DNA from: CALBPI01 sp038521865
GTDB taxonomy: Bacteria; Pseudomonadota; Gammaproteobacteria; Steroidobacterales; Woeseiaceae
Length of the DNA stretch: 64,000 bases
Assembly: GCA_038521865.1 (NCBI GenBank)
Contig: JBCBKO010000003.1
Coordinates: 248,001-312,000 of the forward strand
Direction of reading: 5' to 3'
Shown here: positions 9,184-16,950 of the stretch, piece by piece
Position numbering within the stretch: position 1 is the stretch's first letter
Layout of the letters: each line of letters begins with the position of its first letter
Notes under the pieces: model-generated
What the model saw: only the letters and a program-made list of their open reading frames with translations
Told to the model about the DNA's origin: nothing
The model's database searches: none
Translations under genes and position numbers: made by a program

Positions 9184-10236
9184 ATGAACATGAACAACCC
9201 TTTGTCCCTGGCCGTGCTTGGGATTACGAGCCTCCTCGCGAGCCCCATCTCCTTCGCACAAGCGGCGACAGAAGTGCCAGAGGTGGGAACCTCGCCGGAA
9301 TGGGTGATTGCTATTCATGGAGGCGCTGGCGATGCGAAGCGGGCGTCGTTGTCGCCCGAGCAGGAAGCCAAATCACGCGCTGACCTGACTGCCGCGCTGG
9401 AAGCCGGCGCGAAGCTGCTCGACGCTGGCGCCACTGGACCGGAAGCTATCGAGGCTGCCTTGAAGATTCTCGAGGACTCACCGGATTTTAATGCGGGCAG
9501 AGGCGCGGCTCTCGATGAACATGGTGACGCGAAACACGACGCATCGATCATGCGTGGCGAAGATCACGCCGCAGGTGGTGTCGCCGGGAGCTCACGCATC
9601 AAGAACCCGATCGCAGCGGCACGCGCAGTCATGGAGCAAACGCAGAACGTACTACTGCATGGCGAAGGCGCCGATTGGTTCGCCGCCGATATCGGGCTGG
9701 AAATGGCGAATCCGCACTATTTCATTACTGAGGGGCGCGAAGCAGCGCTGCGCAGGATGCGCGCTTTCGAACATGGTGATTTGAACCTTGGCGTTCCCGA
9801 TAGTGCCTACTACGGCACTGTCGGCGCGGTGGTTTTGGATCGTCACGGCAATATCTCGGCGGGAACGACGACGGGCGGTCGTACCAACAAACGCTACGGT
9901 CGAATCGGAGATACACCCATCATTGGTTCTGGTACCTACGCGTCGAACCAATCCTGCGCGGTTTCTGCCACCGGCCACGGCGAATTCTTTATGCGTTGGA
10001 CGGTCGCAAGAGACATCTGCGCGCGCGTCGAATTTGCTGACGAAACGCTCGCCCGTTCGGCCGAGATCATGCTCGCCGACACACTCCTACCCAAGGGTGG
10101 CACAGGTGGCATCATCGCGATGGAGCCCGACGGCTCGGTGGTTTTTGTCGCCACCACCGCGAACATGCGACGTGGAGTGATGTCTTCCGAGACACCGGCG
10201 CGGGTTGCGGTCTACACCGATGAGGACGTCGAGTAG
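9184..10236 (+). CDS. Exported isoaspartyl peptidase / L-asparaginase (Ntn hydrolase)
   Basis: The protein has 350 aa and belongs to the plant-type asparaginase family, which matures by self-cleavage in front of a threonine. The predicted nucleophile is the Thr of YYGTVGAVVLD (about residue 205). Substrate and structural motifs follow (SAGTTTGGRTNKRYGRIGDTPIIG and TGHGE). A Sec signal peptide (LAVLGITSLLASPISFAQA) indicates a periplasmic enzyme that hydrolyses isoaspartyl dipeptides and possibly asparagine. The first ATG (9184) is used, although a second ATG lies two codons later. The gene is divergent from the exported propeller gene and its stop lies only 9 bases from that of the convergent sugar transporter. 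Confidence 0.9.
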   Translation: MNMNNPLSLAVLGITSLLASPISFAQAATEVPEVGTSPEWVIAIHGGAGDAKRASLSPEQEAKSRADLTAALEAGAKLLDAGATGPEAIEAALKILEDSPDFNAGRGAALDEHGDAKHDASIMRGEDHAAGGVAGSSRIKNPIAAARAVMEQTQNVLLHGEGADWFAADIGLEMANPHYFITEGREAALRRMRAFEHGDLNLGVPDSAYYGTVGAVVLDRHGNISAGTTTGGRTNKRYGRIGDTPIIGSGTYASNQSCAVSATGHGEFFMRWTVARDICARVEFADETLARSAEIMLADTLLPKGGTGGIIAMEPDGSVVFVATTANMRRGVMSSETPARVAVYTDEDVE

Positions 10237-10245
10237 AGGGCTCAA

Positions 10246-11649
10246 TTAACCCTGCATCTGTTCGAGCTCGAGCCCCCGCGTCTCGTGCACCATCTTGATC
10301 ACAAAGAACACCGAGAGCACCGCACCCGCGGTGTAGACACCGTACGCGCCCGCAAGGCCGATCGAGGTCAACAACACAGGGAAGGAGACGGTGATCAGGA
10401 AGTTGGAGCCCCACTGCGCAAGCCCGCATACGGCCAGCCCTGCCCCGCGAATCTGATTCGGAAACATCTCTCCCAGCATGACCCACATAACCGGACCCCA
10501 GGACGCGTTGAAGAACATCACGTAGACGTTTGCCGCCACCAACGCCAGTGGACCGTAAATGCCGGTCATCGCCAGCGTGCCATTCTCGTCGACCGTCGCA
10601 TTCAAGAACGCCAGCACCAGGATCGCCAGCGACACCGACATTCCCACCGACCCGATTAGCAACAACGCCTTTCGACCGATCCTATCCACGAGCAGCAGCG
10701 TTGCGGTCACAGCCACGATACTCAATCCACCACTGATGACGTTGATCAGCAACGCATCGCTTTCAGCAAAACCTACCGATTGCCACAGCACCGAACCGTA
10801 GTAGAAGACCACGTTGATACCGACCAACTGCTGGAAGGTGGCAAGACCCAACCCGACCCAAACCAGACGCCGCAACCGCCGGGTATCCGGATCGATCAAA
10901 TCCCCCAGTGTCGGGGTATGTTGATCCGCCGCGAGCGAGCGGCTGATCTCGTCGACCTTGGTCTGCGCAGACTCGCGACCGCCGAGTTTCTCGAAGACAG
11001 TGCGCGCTTCATCTTTACGACGCTTCAGAACCAGGAAGCGCGGGCTTTCCGGGATGAGAAACAGCGCGAGGAGAAAAACCACGGCTGGGAGTATTTCGAT
11101 CCAGAACATCCAGCGCCACGCCTCGAACCCTAACCAGAATTCCGCGGTGGATGCGCCAGCGAGTCTCGCGATAATGAAGTTGCTGATGAACGCGACGAAC
11201 AATCCCGTGATGATCGCAACCTGTTGGATCGTCGACAGTGCACCGCGATAGCGTGCGGGCGCGATCTCGCTGATATAAGCCGGCGCCAGCACGCTCGCAG
11301 CACCCACTGCTAAACCACCGAGCACCCGATAGATCACGAATTCCAGCGAGCCGGTGGCAACGCCCGAGCCCCAGGCACTCACAATGAAAAACGCAGCGGC
11401 AACTCGCATTATCGAACGCCGTCCGAATTGATCGGCAAGGCGACCTGCGAAGTAAGCGCCAACGGCGCATCCAAGCAGCATGGAGGCGACGTTAAAGCCT
11501 GTTCCCGCGCTGTCGGAATCGAAGGCGAGCCTTAGCCCATCGACTGTGCCGTTGATCACGCCACTATCAAAACCAAAGAGAAAACCACCAATGGTTGCGA
11601 TGCAACTGATCAGAATGATGAACGTCGTGTTCTCGTTTGTGTTCCCCAT
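10246..11649 (-). CDS. MFS sugar porter (XylE/GLUT-like)
   Basis: This 467-aa inner-membrane protein has about 12 hydrophobic segments and the sugar-porter signatures: GFLFGFDSGVINGT in TM1, GRLADQFGRRSIM after TM2, PESPRFL after TM6, and DRIGRKALLL in the second half. It probably imports a monosaccharide with protons; the sugar cannot be told. ATG 11649 was chosen because a GGGGAG ribosome-binding site lies 8 bases upstream, whereas the longer frame starts at a GTG without one. No sugar catabolic genes lie next to it. A HAD-type gene starts about 120 bases away in the opposite direction. Confidence 0.9.
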   Translation of the reverse strand: MGNTNENTTFIILISCIATIGGFLFGFDSGVINGTVDGLRLAFDSDSAGTGFNVASMLLGCAVGAYFAGRLADQFGRRSIMRVAAAFFIVSAWGSGVATGSLEFVIYRVLGGLAVGAASVLAPAYISEIAPARYRGALSTIQQVAIITGLFVAFISNFIIARLAGASTAEFWLGFEAWRWMFWIEILPAVVFLLALFLIPESPRFLVLKRRKDEARTVFEKLGGRESAQTKVDEISRSLAADQHTPTLGDLIDPDTRRLRRLVWVGLGLATFQQLVGINVVFYYGSVLWQSVGFAESDALLINVISGGLSIVAVTATLLLVDRIGRKALLLIGSVGMSVSLAILVLAFLNATVDENGTLAMTGIYGPLALVAANVYVMFFNASWGPVMWVMLGEMFPNQIRGAGLAVCGLAQWGSNFLITVSFPVLLTSIGLAGAYGVYTAGAVLSVFFVIKMVHETRGLELEQMQG

Positions 11650-11767
11650 GAGATTCGCTCCCCCCTCGAGCGACACCCGCGTTGCAGTGGCTTACTTGCG
11701 CTGCGAAAAGTACCCTATTCGCTAGTCGTGTTGCCAACAAGAATTACATGAGGATGCGCTGGTAGTG

Positions 11768-12250
11768 ATGATCTACTTCGATATGGACGGCGTAATCGCC
11801 GACTTCCAGAAAGGCATTCAGGAAAAATACGGCGAGCCGTTCTCCAAAATGCATCCCGGTAAGTTTTGGAGTCAACAGGTTGGCAAGGACAAGATATATC
11901 TGAACTTGCCGGCGTTGCCGAAGGGGCTGGAGTTGCTTCGAGGAGTCATCGCGACCAAGGCGCCGGTTTCAATTCTGACCTCGACCGGCGGCGGCAAGTA
12001 CCACTATACGATTGCGCAAGAGAAGCTCGCTTGGCTGGAGCAACACGAAATCAAAATTCCGGTTTGCTTTTGCCTGAATACAGCAAGTAAGGCGTCGTTC
12101 TCGCTGCGCGGTACAGTTCTTCTGGATGATCGTGACAGTGTCGTTGCCAAATTTAATGAAGGTGGCGGCACGGCCTATCGATTCCCAGATGAAATTGAGC
12201 AGTTTCGGACAACCGTTTTCGGGGATAACCAAGACCAAGGAGCAACATGA
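11768..12250 (+). CDS. HAD-superfamily 5'-nucleotidase-like protein
   Basis: The product has 160 aa. The HAD nucleophile motif is at the very N-terminus (YFDMDGVIADF), motif II is probably the ILTSTGGG stretch, and the acidic motif III is LLDDRDS. Size and layout resemble the cytosolic 5'(3')-deoxyribonucleotidase (NT5C) type, so dephosphorylation of a small phosphorylated molecule is likely. A GTG lies directly before the chosen ATG and could be used instead. The stop overlaps the start of the AraC-type gene in an ATGA, so the two are translationally coupled, and a VOC gene follows in the same direction. Confidence 0.75.
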   Translation: MIYFDMDGVIADFQKGIQEKYGEPFSKMHPGKFWSQQVGKDKIYLNLPALPKGLELLRGVIATKAPVSILTSTGGGKYHYTIAQEKLAWLEQHEIKIPVCFCLNTASKASFSLRGTVLLDDRDSVVAKFNEGGGTAYRFPDEIEQFRTTVFGDNQDQGAT

Positions 12251-12666
12251 TCACGCGAGACCGACTGACCCAGCTATGCAAGGCCCGTGAACAGCTCGGG
12301 CGCGCTGATCCGAGTGAATCTTCCATTGATCAAGTGGCAAGAGACGCAGCCATGTCGCGCTTTCACTTCGTGCGCCAATTCAAAGCGGTATTCGGTGAGG
12401 CGCCGGTTCAATATCGGATGAGAGCCCGACTCAATAACGCGAAGCAGTTATTGCTGAACAGTGACCGGTCCGTGACCGACATTTGCATGGCGGTTGGATT
12501 TTCGAGTCTTGGGAGCTTCAGTAGTCTGTTTGCAAAACACTTTGGCCACTCACCATCTGCTTATCGACGGAAGTTTTCAGGCGCTGTTGAGGCGCACTCG
12601 CCACATTGCATGACACTTTTGCGAGCAGCCTGGGTAAAACAATCGCAAAATTCAAGAAGTCAGTGA
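12247..12666 (+). CDS. AraC-family HTH protein without a sensor domain
   Basis: At 139 aa this is little more than the two helix-turn-helix motifs of an AraC/XylS regulator: SIDQVARDAAMSRFHFVRQFKAVFG for the first and VTDICMAVGFSSLGSFSSLFAKHFGHSPSAYRR for the second. There is no ligand-binding domain, so it would act constitutively, through a partner, or as a redox regulator of the SoxS/MarA type. It overlaps the HAD gene by 4 bases, and 47 bases separate it from the VOC protein. AraC-type solo HTH genes next to VOC proteins are common in proteobacteria, which suggests a joint response. Confidence 0.85.
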   Translation: MITRDRLTQLCKAREQLGRADPSESSIDQVARDAAMSRFHFVRQFKAVFGEAPVQYRMRARLNNAKQLLLNSDRSVTDICMAVGFSSLGSFSSLFAKHFGHSPSAYRRKFSGAVEAHSPHCMTLLRAAWVKQSQNSRSQ

Positions 12667-12713
12667 TCGCCCGGGTGAATTAGTCTCGGCACCGATGAAT
12701 TTAGGAGAAAGTG

Positions 12714-13103
12714 ATGAGAATTAAGCTATCCGGAATTTTCGTGGACGATCAACAAAAGGCATTGGATTTCTACACGGACATCCTCGGCTTTATCAAAACC
12801 CAGGACATACCGGTTGGCGAGTTCCGATGGCTGCAGCTCGCTTCTCCAGAGGGTGGGGACGCTGAACTTTCACTCGAGCCCAACGCGAACCCAGCCGCTA
12901 AGACTTTTCAGGAAGCGCTGTTCGAACAAGGCATACCGATCACGGCTTTTGAAGTCGATGATCTTGAGTCGGAATTCAAGAGGCTTTCCGATCTTGGCGT
13001 CGCATTCACAACCGAACCTACCAACGCCGGCAGTGTGTCGATCGCCGTATTCGCAGACACCTGCGGCAATCTGATTCAGATCTATCAGCACGAATCAGAA
13101 TGA
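12714..13103 (+). CDS. VOC (glyoxalase/bleomycin resistance fold) protein
   Basis: The protein has 129 aa with the paired beta-alpha-beta-beta-beta units of the vicinal oxygen chelate fold (GIFVDDQQKALDFYTDILGF and FEVDDLESEFKRL...FADTCGNLIQIYQ). At the expected metal positions I see Asp/Val at the first strand, Glu in AELSLEP, and Gln in IQIYQ, so classical His/Glu metal ligation may be incomplete. The function could be small-molecule binding rather than catalysis. ATG 12714 is preferred over the GTG directly before it because AGGAG lies 6 bases upstream. It is the last gene of the HAD/AraC/VOC run. Confidence 0.8.
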   Translation: MRIKLSGIFVDDQQKALDFYTDILGFIKTQDIPVGEFRWLQLASPEGGDAELSLEPNANPAAKTFQEALFEQGIPITAFEVDDLESEFKRLSDLGVAFTTEPTNAGSVSIAVFADTCGNLIQIYQHESE

Positions 13104-13166
13104 CTCGGGGATAAGCCACTCGCGGATCAGGGTACGAATGCCGGCTCATAACCGGTTAGAACCAGC

Positions 13167-13192
13167 AAAAAAATAGGGCCTAACAGGCCCTA
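13167..13192 (-). terminator. Rho-independent terminator of the tRNA-Met transcript
   Basis: On the minus strand TAGGGCCT and AGGCCCTA form an 8-bp stem with a 3-base loop, followed by seven T. It lies 12 bases after the encoded CCA of the tRNA. Confidence 0.9.
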
Positions 13193-13203
13193 CTCTTGGT
13201 GTG

Positions 13204-13280
13204 TGGTGGTGATGGGTGGAATTGAACCACCGACCTGCGGGTTATGAGTCCGCCGCTCTAACCATCTGAGCTACATCACC
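13204..13280 (-). tRNA. tRNA-Met (anticodon CAT)
   Basis: A full cloverleaf of 77 bases including an encoded CCA: acceptor GGTGATG/CATCACC, D-arm GCTC/GAGC, anticodon loop CTCATAA, T-arm GGTGG-TTCAATT-CCACC, discriminator A. The CAT anticodon fits elongator Met or the lysidine-modified Ile2. The A5-U68 pair resembles elongator Met rather than Ile2, and the acceptor start pairs normally, unlike initiator tRNA. The closing pair of the anticodon stem (31-39) is A-C, a mismatch. Confidence 0.85.
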
Positions 13281-13299
13281 GGATTTTTTCAGGTCGCGC

Positions 13300-13329
13300 A
13301 TTATCTGCGCTGGGTTGTGAGTCCGTCAA
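13300..13329 (-). promoter_or_regulatory. Sigma-70 promoter of tRNA-Met with GC-rich discriminator
   Basis: TTGACG and GATAAT on the minus strand are separated by 18 bases, each 5 of 6 to consensus. The -10 is followed directly by GCGCGACC, the GC-rich discriminator typical of stable-RNA promoters under stringent control. The start point falls about 13 bases before the mature tRNA. It occupies the short gap after ychF. Confidence 0.65.
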
Positions 13330-13332
13330 GCA

Positions 13333-14424
13333 TCAAACATTGAAGCGGAAGTGCATGACATCGCCTTCCTTGACCAGATACTCCTTGCCCTCGAGCCGCA
13401 GCTTGCCCGCCTCTTTGGCGCCCTGCTCGCCTTGCCCGGAGATATAGTCCTCGAAGCCGATGACCTCGGCGCGGATGAACCCCTTCTCAAAGTCGGTGTG
13501 AATTTCACCCGCCGCTTGTGGGGCTGTGGCGCCATCCGGGTAGGTCCACGCACGGACCTCTTTCGGACCGGCGGTGAAATAGGTGTTCAGCCCCAACAGC
13601 GCATAGCCGGCACGGATGACACGATTTAGACCCGGCTCTTCGAAACCGAGGTCATCCAGAAACGCTTTCTGATCTTCCTCGTCGAGCACCGCAATTTCGG
13701 CTTCGATCGCTGCGCACACCGCCACCACGCTAGCGCCCTCGGACTCCGCAACAGTCCGAAGCTTATCGAGCAGCGGATTATTCTCGAATCCATCCTCGTT
13801 CACATTCGCGATATACATCACAGGTTTCGCAGTCAGCAATTGCAGGTCTCGCAACTCCGCCTCGGCATTGTCATCCAATTCCATGGTCCGCAGTGGCGCA
13901 CCCTCAGCGAGATGATCACGCACCGATTGCAATACATCGCGTCGGTAGAGCGCAGACTTCTCATTGGTCTTCGCCTGCTTGAGCGCCTTCTGTAGAGCAC
14001 GCTCGACCTGCTCGAGATCCGACAACGTCAGCTCGGTGTTGATCGTGTCGGCGTCATCGACCGGATCGACCTTGCCGGCGACGTGCGTCACGTCGTCGTT
14101 CTCGAAGCAGCGCACTACATGCGCAATGGCGTGGGTCTCGCGAATGTTCGCAAGGAACTTATTGCCGAGGCCCTCACCCTGTGAGGCACCCGCCACCAGA
14201 CCGGCGATATCCACAAACTCCATTGTGGTCGGAATCACTTTCTCTGGGCTCACGATCGCGGCGAGCTGATCCAGACGAAGATCCGGCACGGTGACCACAC
14301 CCACGTTCGGCTCAATCGTGCAAAACGGGTAGTTCTCCGCAGGAATCTCTGCAGCCGTCAGTGCATTAAACAGCGTCGACTTGCCTACATTCGGCAATCC
14401 TACAATCCCGCACTTAATGCCCAT
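13333..14424 (-). CDS. ychF: Ribosome-binding ATPase YchF (OLA1 family)
   Basis: The protein has 363 aa, the usual length. The P-loop GLPNVGKST is at residues 8-16, the G3-type motif is VDIAGLVAGASQGEGLGN, and the G4 position reads NVNED, as in the ATP-preferring YchF group. The TGS domain at the C-terminus ends in LVKEGDVMHFRFNV. It binds ribosomes and is linked to translation and stress responses. Its ATG overlaps the pth stop by one base (TAATG), giving a coupled rplY-pth-ychF operon. A separate tRNA promoter begins right behind its stop. Confidence 0.97.
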   Translation of the reverse strand: MGIKCGIVGLPNVGKSTLFNALTAAEIPAENYPFCTIEPNVGVVTVPDLRLDQLAAIVSPEKVIPTTMEFVDIAGLVAGASQGEGLGNKFLANIRETHAIAHVVRCFENDDVTHVAGKVDPVDDADTINTELTLSDLEQVERALQKALKQAKTNEKSALYRRDVLQSVRDHLAEGAPLRTMELDDNAEAELRDLQLLTAKPVMYIANVNEDGFENNPLLDKLRTVAESEGASVVAVCAAIEAEIAVLDEEDQKAFLDDLGFEEPGLNRVIRAGYALLGLNTYFTAGPKEVRAWTYPDGATAPQAAGEIHTDFEKGFIRAEVIGFEDYISGQGEQGAKEAGKLRLEGKEYLVKEGDVMHFRFNV

Positions 14425-15053
14425 TAGTTCGTTTCCCCTGCGCCGTCCGTCTGCGTTGGTTTCGGTTTCGGCTGCTTCGGTTTCCGATTGAGTTCGTTCA
14501 TCACAATTCCGGGCCCCTTGCGCACCATTTTCGGCAATGCCTTGCAGGCGCGCTCGATCGCATCGTCAAGCAACTCCTGCTCTTTGGCAGAGGCCCGCTT
14601 CAATACATGTCCAAGCACCTGCTCGCTGCGACCTGGGTGACCGATGCCGATTCTCATTCGATAGTAGTCGGCACTGTTGTGCGCAATGATGTCCCGCAGG
14701 CCGTTATGGCCACCGTGCCCGCCCGACTTCTTAAGCCGAAGCGTGCCCACCGGCAGATCGAGTTCGTCATGCGCCACGAGCGTTTCGCGGATGTCCAGGC
14801 GGTAGTAATCGAGCACTGCGCGAAGCGGGCCACCACTACAGTTCATGAAGGTCATCGGCTTGACGAGCCAAATCTCCTGGCCGGCCAGTTCAAACTTGCC
14901 CACGTCAGCGTCGAGGCGCCGCTGAAACTTCAACGGCGCCTCGTGTCTTCGCGCTAAAGCGTCTACGAACCAGAACCCGGCATTATGACGCGTCTGCTCA
15001 TACTCCGATCCGGGGTTGCCCAGACCGGCAATGACTCTGATCTGGTCCGCCAT
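14424..15053 (-). CDS. pth: Peptidyl-tRNA hydrolase
   Basis: At 209 aa it carries the family motifs GLGNPGSEYEQTRHNAG (catalytic His about residue 23), KPMTFMNCSGG, and HDELDLPVG. It releases peptides from peptidyl-tRNA that has dropped off the ribosome. I start it at ATG 15053 (MADQIRVIAGLGNPG); the open frame allows a TTG three codons earlier. The C-terminus carries a Pro/Lys-rich tail of about 20 residues beyond the core. It lies 12 bases after rplY and is coupled to ychF. Confidence 0.96.
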   Translation of the reverse strand: MADQIRVIAGLGNPGSEYEQTRHNAGFWFVDALARRHEAPLKFQRRLDADVGKFELAGQEIWLVKPMTFMNCSGGPLRAVLDYYRLDIRETLVAHDELDLPVGTLRLKKSGGHGGHNGLRDIIAHNSADYYRMRIGIGHPGRSEQVLGHVLKRASAKEQELLDDAIERACKALPKMVRKGPGIVMNELNRKPKQPKPKPTQTDGAGETN

Positions 15054-15065
15054 CGGCGTCAAACG

Positions 15066-15725
15066 CTATTCGCCGCCCTCAGCAGCGTCATCTGCGCCCT
15101 CAGCAGCGCCCGCATCTTCCTCATCGGCGGTAGCTTCAACGGCAGCACGCGGCTTGCTGATCGAAACCACTGGCTGATCGTAGTCCGAGCCCTGCGCGAG
15201 CTGAGGCACTTCGACCCCTTTCGGCAGCTTGATCTCTGACAAATGGACGATGCTGTCGATATCTAGCTCTGAAACATCAACTTCAATGTATTCAGGCAAG
15301 TCTTTCGGCAAGCAGACCACCTCAACTTCGTTGATGAGGTGAGCGACAACCCCGCCTTGCAGCTTGACGCCCGGTGCGACGTCTTCACCCGTGAAGTGCA
15401 GCGGCACGCTCATGCGAATCGTTTCGCCAGCGACAATGCGCTGCAGATCGACGTGAAGAATCTGATTCTTTGCAGGATGTCGCTGAAGATCCTTGAGGAT
15501 CGCTTCCTGGCTCTTGTCGCCCACCATGATGTTCAGGACGCTCGAGTAGAACGACTCGTCTTCGAGGGCACGTTGCAGTTTGTTGTGCTGCAGTGAAATT
15601 GAACGCGGCGCGCGGCCGGCTCCGTACAGGATTGCGGGTACTTTTCCTTCTTTACGCAGGCGGCGGCTCGCACCTTTGCCCTGGTCTTCCCGGAATTCCG
15701 CAACCAGATCGATTTTGTCAGTCAT
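15066..15725 (-). CDS. rplY: 50S ribosomal protein L25, long CTC/TL5 form
   Basis: The protein has 219 aa, twice the length of the E. coli L25. Residues 1-95 form the 5S-rRNA-binding L25 domain (FREDQGKGASRRLRKEGKVPAILYG), followed by the TL5-type C-terminal domain, and an acidic Ala/Glu/Asp-rich tail of about 25 residues ends the protein. A GGAG stands 6 bases before the ATG. It heads the rplY-pth-ychF operon from a promoter at 15817-15845 with a leader of about 85 bases that can form a small hairpin. Confidence 0.96.
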   Translation of the reverse strand: MTDKIDLVAEFREDQGKGASRRLRKEGKVPAILYGAGRAPRSISLQHNKLQRALEDESFYSSVLNIMVGDKSQEAILKDLQRHPAKNQILHVDLQRIVAGETIRMSVPLHFTGEDVAPGVKLQGGVVAHLINEVEVVCLPKDLPEYIEVDVSELDIDSIVHLSEIKLPKGVEVPQLAQGSDYDQPVVSISKPRAAVEATADEEDAGAAEGADDAAEGGE

Positions 15726-15772
15726 GACATGCTCCGGTTGAGTTGGGGTCGTTGTCTCGGTGGGCCTGAATA

Positions 15773-15791
15773 TCTGCTTGCGACCAGCAGA
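15773..15791 (-). other. Hairpin in the rplY leader
   Basis: Six base pairs (TCTGCT / AGCAGA) close a 7-base loop in the untranslated leader about 50 bases before the rplY ATG. rplY of enteric bacteria is known to be autoregulated through its leader; whether this stem takes part is inference. Confidence 0.3.
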
Positions 15792-15816
15792 AAGGGGCCT
15801 GTTCCACCGCGCGCGG

Positions 15817-15845
15817 AGTCTAAGGGATTAGCGAGATTGGGTCAA
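15817..15845 (-). promoter_or_regulatory. Sigma-70 promoter of rplY-pth-ychF
   Basis: TTGACC, 17 bases, TAGACT on the minus strand, just after the prs stop. It predicts a leader of about 85 bases before rplY. Confidence 0.55.
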
Positions 15846-15854
15846 TCGACTGCG

Positions 15855-16808
15855 TCAGTCGACGTACAGACTGGATACGGACTCTTCATCAGCGATCCGG
15901 CGGATGGTCTCAGCCAGCAGCTCTGCTGTGCTCAGCTGGCGAATGCGAGTGCAGGCAGCCGCCTCCTCCGACAGGGGAATCGTGTCAGTAACGACCATCT
16001 CATCGATAACAGAATTGCTAACGCGCTCGACCGCGGGACCAGACAGCACCGGGTGTGTGATGTAAGCGGCAACGCTCTCCGCACCGTGCTCTTTCAGCGC
16101 CGCTGCTGCCTGACACAAGGTGCCGGCGGTATCGACCAGATCATCGATCAGGATGCACTGCTTGCCCTCGACAGTACCGATGATGTTCATGACCTCGGAC
16201 ACGTTCGCACGTGGGCGGCGCTTATCGATGATGGCGAGCTCGGCATCATCGAGTCGCTTGGCCAGTGCCCGGGCGCGCACCACACCGCCGACGTCGGGGG
16301 ATACGACCACCATGTCCGGGTACTTCTTCTTCCAGGCGTCACCGAGCAAGATCGGCGATGCATAAACGTTATCGACCGGAATGTCGAAAAAACCCTGAAT
16401 TTGGTCGGCATGCAAATCAACAGTCAGCACGCGATCCACACCGGCTGCCGCGATCAGCTCAGCAACAAGCTTCGCCGTGATCGGCACGCGAGATGCGCGC
16501 GGTCGGCGATCCTGCCGGGCATACCCGTAATAAGGAATCACGGCGGTAATTCGCGAAGCGGAAGCGCGACGACAAGCATCCACCATGACCAACAGCTCCA
16601 TGAGATGGTCATTGGCTGGCGGGCAGGTCGGCTGCACGATAAAAGTCTCGCGACCGCGAATATTCTCCAGAATTTCTACCGTGGTTTCGCCGTCGGAGAA
16701 TTTGCCGACGTGGGCTTTGGCGAGGGGAACGTGCAAATTGCGGGCGATATTGGCCGCCAGCTTCGGATGGGCGCTACCGGTAAACAGCGCAAGACTTGCG
16801 ATTTCCAA
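15855..16808 (-). CDS. prs: Ribose-phosphate pyrophosphokinase
   Basis: PRPP synthase makes the activated ribose for nucleotide, NAD, His and Trp synthesis. The sequence shows FSDGETTVEILENIRG, the catalytic flexible-loop region YGYARQDRRPR, DLHADQIQGFFD, and the PRPP-binding loop DDLVDTAGT. I place the start at TTG 16808, which has a GAGGGGGG ribosome-binding site about 6 bases upstream and gives 317 aa, close to the family's 315; an ATG seven codons earlier is possible but would bury that site in the coding region. It lies 32 bases after tRNA-Gln, and the two probably share a transcript. Confidence 0.95.
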   Translation of the reverse strand: MEIASLALFTGSAHPKLAANIARNLHVPLAKAHVGKFSDGETTVEILENIRGRETFIVQPTCPPANDHLMELLVMVDACRRASASRITAVIPYYGYARQDRRPRASRVPITAKLVAELIAAAGVDRVLTVDLHADQIQGFFDIPVDNVYASPILLGDAWKKKYPDMVVVSPDVGGVVRARALAKRLDDAELAIIDKRRPRANVSEVMNIIGTVEGKQCILIDDLVDTAGTLCQAAAALKEHGAESVAAYITHPVLSGPAVERVSNSVIDEMVVTDTIPLSEEAAACTRIRQLSTAELLAETIRRIADEESVSSLYVD

Positions 16809-16840
16809 ACCCACCCCCCTCAGGTGCATGGTGCCCGGAA

Positions 16841-16916
16841 TGGCTGGGGTGGCAGGACTCGAACCTGCGCATCACGGGATCAAAACCCGTTGCCTTACCA
16901 ACTTGGCTACACCCCA
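16841..16916 (-). tRNA. tRNA-Gln (anticodon TTG)
   Basis: 76 bases with encoded CCA. The acceptor TGGGGTG pairs with CACCCCA (U1-A72, typical of Gln), the anticodon loop is TTTTGAT, and the discriminator is G. The position between lolB and prs is conserved in gammaproteobacteria, although ispE usually lies in between. Confidence 0.95.
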
Positions 16917-16950
16917 GTAGAACCTGGTTTGCCGGACGCCTGAGCGCGCT

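Noticed and set aside
9040..9318. N-terminal extension of the beta-propeller gene
   Set aside because: The extra 93 codons have no homology-like features and lie upstream of a clear signal peptide with its own ribosome-binding site.
13141..13160. Short inverted repeat CCGGCTCATAACCGG before the terminator at 13167
   Set aside because: Imperfect and short, without T-tract; the real terminator lies next to it.
15729..16943. Open frame of 404 codons on the plus strand across prs and tRNA-Gln
   Set aside because: It runs through a tRNA gene and an intact prs gene on the other strand, so it cannot be a real protein gene.
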